Source: Candidatus Hodarchaeota archaeon
GTDB taxonomy: Archaea > Asgardarchaeota > Heimdallarchaeia > Hodarchaeales > Hodarchaeaceae
Direction: 5' to 3'
NCBI GenBank assembly: GCA_016839665.1
Contig: JAEOTU010000008.1
Location: 1 to 18,587 of the forward strand
DNA length: 18,587 bases
The notes under the pieces were generated by a model, which was given only the letters and a program-made list of their open reading frames with translations, had not been told where the DNA came from and searched no databases. The position numbers and the translations under genes are program-made. Positions 13,840 to 18,587 of this stretch are shown one piece after another (position 1 is the first letter of the stretch; each line of letters starts with the position of its first letter).

Positions 13840-15573
13840 ATGACCTCACCTGAACCTTTTGAAGATACTCGAATTATAAAAATCCAAGCCACAAAATTAG
13901 ACCAGTTAATTCAAGTGTTAGAAATTAGTTTTATTTTCTTAATTTGCTTCACCTTGATCACTTTAGTGAATGAGGCTTTACTAAAGAACACACTTAATCT
14001 TTACTCCCCTATCGCTGGTATGTTTTTGGGAGAAGATGATGTAGGCAGTTTGGATGGTGGTAATTTCGGTGAGATTGTCCGAGTAACATTAGTATTCAAC
14101 CTCATCCTTTTTTCGATTTCATTAGTGTTTGGATTATGGATAAGACGGACACGAGACGGTTGGTCATTGAATCAATTAGGTTATACATTCAGAACCCCGA
14201 AATATCCATTCACGAGTCTTGCTAGACGAGGCATTCTTCTTGGTTTGATAGTTATTGTGGCCTTCTATACTATCATGACCCCTATCATTTTCTTTCTTTC
14301 TGGAGGTGATCTTACAAGCGCTTTCCTTTTTCATGCGTATGAGAATGATGGAGTAATTTTTTCAGGCCAGCAATTGAATGCAGAATATTATTTTGGATTT
14401 ATTGAAATGGGATTTATTTGGCCAGCCTCCGCTGGTTTTTTCTTTTTTAGCTATGTCCACAACTCATTCAAAGCAAGATTTCCACTAGGAGTCGCCAATT
14501 TAATTTCCACAATTTTCTATGTGATCTATCTGGCTTTTTTCTTCATGATTCCAGTACCTAACAAATTAGATGTGTTGTTTCGAGTAGCAATCTATGATCC
14601 TATATTCTGGGGAATGTTTTTCTCCTTCTCAGTCGTATTATATATATCTTTCAGCGCTTTTGCCGAGACTGGGTCAATTGTGTTACCCTTTTTATTAAAT
14701 TTTGTATTCAATGCTGGATTGACTCTCATTCGAGCATTGAATTCATTGATATTTTACGATGCTGACCCTTCCTCGTATTTTCTGATGCTAATTCCATATA
14801 TACTAGCGGTGGCGATAATTGCTGTTTGGTTTTTCTTACGGAGAGAAGATTTCTCCACGATAAGACTTGGAATTCAAAGCTTAAGAGAAGTTTTTAGTAA
14901 AAAGACACGAGAAGAATTTTCCCTAATATATATGGTTTTTATTGTTTTTCTGTTTTTCCTTATATCTTTTTTCCTTCCAGGAGTCTTAGAACACATTGTT
15001 GTGTCAGATTATCCACCTGCAGTATTTGCATTTTCAAATGCACTAATCTATATTCTTCTTATTAGCCTTGCGCTAATTATTCTCAATTATGCGCCTACAA
15101 AGGTCTATGACATTCTATTTGTCAAACATCCTGATGGGATTCCGATTGCATCACGCCAAAAACTATTCCAATCCGATGAAGTTCTGATTTCTGGATTTTT
15201 CCAAGCAATATCTAGTGTAAGTGACGAACTCGATTCAGATAATAAAGCGGGCTTAAGAACAATTAAGCGTGGTGACCGTGAAATTTTAATTGAGGATGGA
15301 GTTTTCACACGAGTGATTGTTTTAGCAGATCGTGATCAATCTCGGATTCGAGATTCTATCTTGAAGTTGCAACGAGCATTTGAAGCGGCCCACGCCATTG
15401 AACTTGCAAACTGGATTGGAGATCAAAGTGCGATACCCGAGGCAAAAGATTTAATTGAGGAAATTGGTCGTTTGGAGATAAAATTCGACATTCCTCAACA
15501 AGCACGATGGATTGCAGTATTGGCACTACTATTCACTCCAATCATGATAGGTTTGATTGCCCTACTTTTTTAG
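13840..15573 (+). CDS. Polytopic membrane protein with a cytosolic longin/roadblock-like domain
   Basis: 577 residues. About ten membrane helices fill residues 25-420 (for example 25-45, 82-102, 131-155, 187-207, 220-240, 253-275, 280-300, 313-333, 364-386 and 396-418). The middle part (YFGFIEMGFIWPASAGFFFFSYVHNSFKAR) is laid out like a CPBP (CAAX protease/bacteriocin-processing) core, but the EExxxR motif is absent, so protease activity is unlikely. Residues about 423-545 are soluble: FVKHPDGIPIASRQ, LISGFFQAISSVSDEL, GLRTIKRGDREILIEDG and RVIVLADRDQSRIRDSILKLQRAFE. This is the pattern of the longin/roadblock-like sensor domains common in Asgard archaea. A last helix at 556-577 anchors the C-terminus. 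The protein would hold the domain against the membrane, perhaps for a small GTPase or a regulatory complex. This is inference from family knowledge. Confidence 0.75.
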   Translation: MTSPEPFEDTRIIKIQATKLDQLIQVLEISFIFLICFTLITLVNEALLKNTLNLYSPIAGMFLGEDDVGSLDGGNFGEIVRVTLVFNLILFSISLVFGLWIRRTRDGWSLNQLGYTFRTPKYPFTSLARRGILLGLIVIVAFYTIMTPIIFFLSGGDLTSAFLFHAYENDGVIFSGQQLNAEYYFGFIEMGFIWPASAGFFFFSYVHNSFKARFPLGVANLISTIFYVIYLAFFFMIPVPNKLDVLFRVAIYDPIFWGMFFSFSVVLYISFSAFAETGSIVLPFLLNFVFNAGLTLIRALNSLIFYDADPSSYFLMLIPYILAVAIIAVWFFLRREDFSTIRLGIQSLREVFSKKTREEFSLIYMVFIVFLFFLISFFLPGVLEHIVVSDYPPAVFAFSNALIYILLISLALIILNYAPTKVYDILFVKHPDGIPIASRQKLFQSDEVLISGFFQAISSVSDELDSDNKAGLRTIKRGDREILIEDGVFTRVIVLADRDQSRIRDSILKLQRAFEAAHAIELANWIGDQSAIPEAKDLIEEIGRLEIKFDIPQQARWIAVLALLFTPIMIGLIALLF

Positions 15574-15645
15574 GAGCAAGATTCTTTTAGGAACTACGAC
15601 AACATCAGTAAATGAATCATAAGTCGTGGGTTTTAAGGTGCAAAC

Positions 15646-16638
15646 ATGGGATTAAAAACACGCATGATGAAAGCTCTCATGGGTTCCGTTGGTGTACGTC
15701 AATATCGAAAGATAATTGAAAAGGAAACACAACTCACTGATCAGGAAAATGTCCTGAAGAGTGAAGAAGATTCACCCGAGCGGTTTGAGATTGTGTTCGA
15801 AAGCTTCAAGTATCCAAGTGATAGGCTTAAGCTTTTCAGTTCGGCACGATTGATGCGAATACTTCCCTCCAATATTAAAAATATCAGTAGATCATTAACA
15901 TCGATAGATCAGAACCCAGATACTCCTACGACAACTATTCCTGATGATTTGCTTCATGAATTCGAAAAACACGCGAAGTCATTGGGTATCTCTTCAGTGG
16001 GTTATGCAAAGCTACCTAGAAAGCTGATCTTCAGAAACAAAGCCGTTTTGCATGATAATGTTATTGTTCTTTCGATGGAGATGGATAAAGAGAAAATAGA
16101 GCTAGCTCCAAGTTTAGAAACGTCTGTTATGATTATGAAAACCTATGATGATCTCGGTAAAGCATCAAACCAGTTAACTGAATTTCTAAGAGGCCACAGG
16201 TTTTCTGCTCAAGCAGGCCATCCATTAGGGGGTTTAGTATTATATCCTCCTCTTGCAGAATTAGCAGGGATAGGTTTTCATGGAAAACATGGTTTGTTAA
16301 TTACCCCTGAACATGGACCCCGTGTACGACTCACAGCAATTTATACGAATATTGAGAATTTACCTTTTGCCCAAGAAAATCCTCATGAATGGATTCACAG
16401 TTTTTGTCAGAAGTGCGGACGTTGCTGTCGGAAATGTCCCGCATTTGCATTCTACGAAGAACCTATTGTTCAAGAAAATGGATTGTTGACTCATATTAAG
16501 AATGAAGATTGTTTTCCTGTGTTTTTAGAGTATCATGGTTGTTCGGTCTGTATTAAAGAATGTCCTTTTAGTCGTGTGGATTATAACAAGTTGAAAAGGC
16601 AATTTTCCACTCGAACACTAGATCCAGACGTAATATAA
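15646..16638 (+). CDS. Reductive-dehalogenase/QueG-like double [4Fe-4S] protein
   Basis: 330 residues. Residues 100-250 contain LYPPLAELAGIGFHGKHGLLITPEHGPRVRLTAI (199-232), a close match to the core shared by reductive dehalogenases (RdhA) and epoxyqueuosine reductase (QueG), which bind cobalamin. A ferredoxin-like end carries two cluster motifs: C254-x2-C257-x2-C260-x3-C264-P, and C289 with C299-x2-C302-x3-C306-P. No Tat signal or membrane helix is seen, so it is cytosolic, unlike respiratory RdhA. N-terminal residues 1-95 are an extra charged region of unknown role. No halide or queuosine pathway gene is adjacent. AAGGTG precedes ATG 15646 at a spacing of 5, supporting this start. The true substrate is unknown, and QueG itself is less likely given the extra N-terminus and length. 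Confidence 0.8.
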   Translation: MGLKTRMMKALMGSVGVRQYRKIIEKETQLTDQENVLKSEEDSPERFEIVFESFKYPSDRLKLFSSARLMRILPSNIKNISRSLTSIDQNPDTPTTTIPDDLLHEFEKHAKSLGISSVGYAKLPRKLIFRNKAVLHDNVIVLSMEMDKEKIELAPSLETSVMIMKTYDDLGKASNQLTEFLRGHRFSAQAGHPLGGLVLYPPLAELAGIGFHGKHGLLITPEHGPRVRLTAIYTNIENLPFAQENPHEWIHSFCQKCGRCCRKCPAFAFYEEPIVQENGLLTHIKNEDCFPVFLEYHGCSVCIKECPFSRVDYNKLKRQFSTRTLDPDVI

Positions 16639-16662
16639 GGACTGGAAAAGGGGTCGATTGAG

Positions 16663-16677
16663 TTTTTCTTCTTATTT
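16663..16677 (+). terminator. T-rich tract ending the RdhA/QueG-like transcript
   Basis: TTTTTCTTCTTATTT lies 24 bases after the stop at 16638, suiting archaeal oligo-T termination. It overlaps the last codons of the convergent UbiE-like gene. Confidence 0.4.
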
Positions 16678-17382
16678 AATAGCTAAGAAGATGGTTACTA
16701 TTCCAAAATATAATGGATAGAAGAAAACTTTTTTCCACCCTGCTTGTTTTATAACTTTTCCGAATTCTGGGGCTTTAGGGAATTGAGACATACTTTCAGC
16801 AAAATAATTGTATGCACTCACATTTGCAGATAACATCTTTGCAAAAACGGGTGCTAATTTACTAAAATGGAAAAGTGCTAGAAATCTTAACTGATTATTA
16901 GAGGGAGGAGTGGTTTCTACGATAATAAACCGTCCCCCTTTCTTCGTGACACGAGCTACTTCTCTCATTGTGCTTAATGGGTTGACGACATTGCGAATCC
17001 CATAACCAATTGTACAGACATCAAAAACATCATCTGAGAATGGAAGGGTATTAATATCCACTTGGTTTAAAGAGATATTTTTATTATTATCTAAGCTTCG
17101 AGATTTAGCTAGTGCTATTGCAAGCATCTTATAAGATATATCGACTCCAATAACAGTTCCTTGTGCTTTTTTCTGTAAGAGAAAAGCAAAGTCTCCTGTC
17201 CCTGTCGCAAGATCTAAAGCTTTGTCACCAGATTTAAAATCAGATAATTGGGTAGCAATTTTCCTTGTACGCCTGTGATTAAAAACAGTCATTACATCGT
17301 TCATGAGGTCATAATGACTTGCTGATAGGTTAAACATTCTAGCAATTGCATTGGGAGATTTATCCAATTTCACGTTAAGCAC
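16672..17382 (-). CDS. ubiE: UbiE/MenG-type quinone C-methyltransferase
   Basis: This family methylates the quinone ring in the last step of menaquinone (MenG) or an equivalent step of ubiquinone synthesis, at the membrane surface. The 236-residue sequence shows every UbiE block: FNLSASHYDLMND (17-29), NHRRTRK, motif I DLATGTGD (57-64), VIGVDISYKML with Asp81, VDINTLPFSDDVFD (108-121), TIGYGIRNVVNP (124-135), MREVARVTKKGGRFIIVE, and YNYFAESMSQFP with GWKKVFFYPLYFGIVTIFLAIK at the end. Start GTG 17382 is the likely one, and no clear ribosome-binding site is seen. In archaea this usually means menaquinone, so the cell probably has a quinone-based electron transport chain. No other men genes are in the window. 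Confidence 0.9.
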   Translation of the reverse strand: MLNVKLDKSPNAIARMFNLSASHYDLMNDVMTVFNHRRTRKIATQLSDFKSGDKALDLATGTGDFAFLLQKKAQGTVIGVDISYKMLAIALAKSRSLDNNKNISLNQVDINTLPFSDDVFDVCTIGYGIRNVVNPLSTMREVARVTKKGGRFIIVETTPPSNNQLRFLALFHFSKLAPVFAKMLSANVSAYNYFAESMSQFPKAPEFGKVIKQAGWKKVFFYPLYFGIVTIFLAIK

Positions 17383-17465
17383 ATGCGAGAGGAAATTTCT
17401 GTCTAAGACATTTCAATGATTTGTATGGTTGTCTTAAAGGCTATTTCTTGGGGAGAGCAACTTCC

Positions 17466-17594
17466 TTAATGCCAGTTCCATTGGATTCTTTTTAGTTCTT
17501 CAATTGAGATCTTTGGTTCCTTGCCATATTTCCTCTCAAGATGATTTAACTTATCTGATGAAAGGTTCTCTTTTTGTGATTTTTTAGGGGACAT
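17466..17594 (-). CDS. Possible 42-residue charged protein
   Basis: ATG 17594 to TAA 17466-17468 encodes MSPKKSQKENLSSDKLNHLE then RKYGKEPKISIEELKRIQWNWH. The product is strongly charged (Lys/Glu-rich) with no long hydrophobic stretch and two predicted helices. That is unlike the surrounding non-coding sequence but unproven as a gene. The minus strand reads CTTCTTAAAG at 17618-17627, a TATA-like element centred 28 bases before the ATG, which would make it leaderless. I do not recognise the family. It lies alone between the UbiE-like gene and the Cys-motif membrane protein gene. Confidence 0.4.
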   Translation of the reverse strand: MSPKKSQKENLSSDKLNHLERKYGKEPKISIEELKRIQWNWH

Positions 17595-17872
17595 ACAATT
17601 AGGATCAGAATAGGAGGCTTTAAGAAGTAACAGAGAGATTAATGAAAGTTATAATCACTAATAATACTGTCTAAAACCGACTCAAATTCGCAATTAGTAT
17701 TTGAAATATCGAGTAAGTTGGATTTCAAACTTGAACCATTTATTCTTGAGAAGGAGCCAAATCTCATTAAGACAATAGTCTTCCCAAAAAATATAGATAC
17801 TTAACAAAAATATGGATTATAGTAATCATAGTTGTCAAACGAAATAGTCATCCTGATAGGAAGTCGTTAAAC
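17595..17872. other. Gene-free region before the Cys-motif membrane protein gene
   Basis: With the small ORF at 17466-17594, this is the rest of the 490-base gap 17383-17872. It holds the minus-strand TATA-like element at 17618-17627 and a plus-strand AAAAAATATAGAT near 17787-17799. The latter would start a leader of about 50 bases. I see no RNA gene or repeat. Confidence 0.4.
17618..17627 (-). promoter_or_regulatory. TATA-like element for the 42-residue ORF
   Basis: CTTCTTAAAG on the minus strand is centred 28 bases before ATG 17594, the leaderless spacing seen elsewhere in the window. Confidence 0.35.
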
Positions 17873-18397
17873 ATGGTAACAAGAGAAGTTCCAAAAGATC
17901 AAAGACTTGAGAACTATCCAATTAAAATTGTATGTGTCTCAGCAAGTCTTACAATTCTTAGTTATGCGTTAGGTAGCATTATCCTTTATGTTCTTCATCC
18001 TCTTTTAGGAATAATCTTTCTATTATTAGCAATCTCTACAATAATCATTAGTATGAAACTAAGATGTACCCATTGTTACTATTTAGGAAAATATTGCAAT
18101 ATCGGATTAGGAAAATTAGCTGCCATCTTTTTTAAAAAAGGAGAATCAAGTGAGTTTAAAAATCCCACAAAGGTGATAATTACCGCTATTTTCAGTTTTG
18201 GTACAATGGTATTACCAATAGTTGCGGGAATAATGTTGATTCTACTTGATTTTTCTATTTTGAATATTGGTCTTTTCTTGGGGTATATCTTATTTGGAAT
18301 TCTTCCGAATTTTTTTCTACGAGGCAACTTCTGTGATAAATGTATCCAAGGCCAGCTCGGGTGTCCATCTTACGATCAAATGATTAAACGAAGGTAA
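17873..18397 (+). CDS. Four-helix membrane protein with two cysteine clusters
   Basis: 174 residues with helices at about 17-40, 43-61, 101-122 and 125-147. Two Cys clusters on the same membrane face flank the second helix pair: RCTHCYYLGKYCNIGLGK (C65, C68, C75), and NFCDKCIQGQLGCPSY (C154, C157, C164). The C-x2-C-x6-C pattern occurs in both, suggesting one joint metal site or disulfides. I have a sense of a recurring archaeal membrane family but cannot name it. AGGAAG precedes ATG 17873 at a spacing of 9, supporting the start. Both ends of the protein and the Cys loops appear cytosolic by the positive-inside rule (MKLR, FFKKG, FFLRG, IKRR). Confidence 0.75.
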   Translation: MVTREVPKDQRLENYPIKIVCVSASLTILSYALGSIILYVLHPLLGIIFLLLAISTIIISMKLRCTHCYYLGKYCNIGLGKLAAIFFKKGESSEFKNPTKVIITAIFSFGTMVLPIVAGIMLILLDFSILNIGLFLGYILFGILPNFFLRGNFCDKCIQGQLGCPSYDQMIKRR

Positions 18398-18418
18398 AAA
18401 TACGATTAATGAAAGAAA

Positions 18419-18427
18419 AAATTTAAG
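18419..18427 (+). promoter_or_regulatory. TATA box for the pirin gene
   Basis: AAATTTAAG is centred 28 bases before ATG 18451, with no ribosome-binding site, so the mRNA is probably leaderless. Confidence 0.5.
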
Positions 18428-18450
18428 TCGCCAGACCCCTAAGTACGCAT

Positions 18451-18587
18451 ATGAGTAACGTTAGAGCAATCCAAAGGGTTTCAAAAAGCAAACCAACAAC
18501 AGAGGGAGCAGGAGTTCAATTGAAACGCGCATTTGCCCATCAGGAGGTTTCAATACTCGATCCTTTCTTATTACTGGATGATTTCCA
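18451..18587 (+). CDS. Pirin family protein, 5' part (3' end outside the window)
   Basis: Only 45 codons are visible. They match the pirin N-terminus: a short basic start with a TTEGAGVQLKRAF segment, then the diagnostic LDPFLLLDDF, where most pirins read LDPFLLLDEF. Pirins are bicupin Fe-binding proteins. Some have quercetin 2,3-dioxygenase activity and others act as redox-sensitive regulators. The metal-binding HxH residues come after the window edge, so activity cannot be judged. The gene is directly downstream of the Cys-motif membrane protein gene, but its own TATA box implies separate transcription. Confidence 0.9.
   Translation, partial: MSNVRAIQRVSKSKPTTEGAGVQLKRAFAHQEVSILDPFLLLDDF

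Noticed and set aside
1..18587. CRISPR arrays, insertion sequences, tRNA or rRNA genes
   Set aside because: No regularly spaced repeats, transposase-like proteins, terminal inverted repeats or cloverleaf sequences were recognised by reading both strands.

Overview
The window reads as an AT-rich archaeal chromosome segment, most likely from an Asgard archaeon of the Heimdallarchaeia kind. The domain Archaea is supported by TATA-like boxes centred about 27-29 bases upstream of many start codons, which implies leaderless mRNAs, and by a DUF3795 protein. The Asgard placement is an inference, moderately held. It rests on a longin/roadblock-like domain built into a membrane protein, WD40 and surface-anchored proteins, and menaquinone-type and oxygen-defence genes. 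No rRNA or tRNA gene was seen to confirm it.

Layout. 1-780 is the 3' part of a PAS-histidine kinase cut by the window edge. 758-1795 (minus) is a two-gene oxidative-damage operon, bcp-type peroxiredoxin then msrA. 1962-3333 (minus) pairs an unknown small protein with a two-domain GNAT acetyltransferase. 3478-3957 is a leaderless GNAT. 4026-5658 holds a SAM methyltransferase and, divergently from a shared AT-rich promoter, a membrane protein reading frame split by one in-frame TAA. 5725-7184 (minus) has a tandem GNAT and a three-site zinc-knuckle protein. 7275-8678 is a strong promoter and a chemoreceptor-like protein with no extracellular sensor. 8762-9586 is a short-chain dehydrogenase lacking the usual catalytic serine. 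9739-10125 is a small ribbon-helix-helix-like protein with an upstream inverted repeat and a possible 11-codon leader ORF.

10362-11752 (minus) is the most unusual locus. A membrane-anchored or secreted homologue of Hcp, the tube protein of type VI secretion, is translationally coupled (TAATG overlap) to a surface protein with a signal peptide, Thr-rich stalk and C-terminal membrane anchor. No other type VI gene is in the window. Divergent from it lies a seven-repeat WD40 protein.

12865-16638 (plus) carries a DUF3795 Cys-rich protein, a large polytopic membrane protein with a cytosolic longin-like domain, and an RdhA/QueG-like double [4Fe-4S] protein. 16672-17382 (minus) is a UbiE/MenG methyltransferase, facing the preceding gene tail to tail. 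17383-17872 holds a possible 42-codon gene. The right end has a four-helix membrane protein with two Cys clusters and the first 45 codons of a pirin.

Together the redox genes (peroxiredoxin, MsrA, MenG-like methyltransferase, Fe-S protein, pirin) suggest a quinone-using cell that meets oxidants. The rest is mostly sensory, surface and acetyl/methyl-transfer functions, each under its own promoter rather than in long operons.
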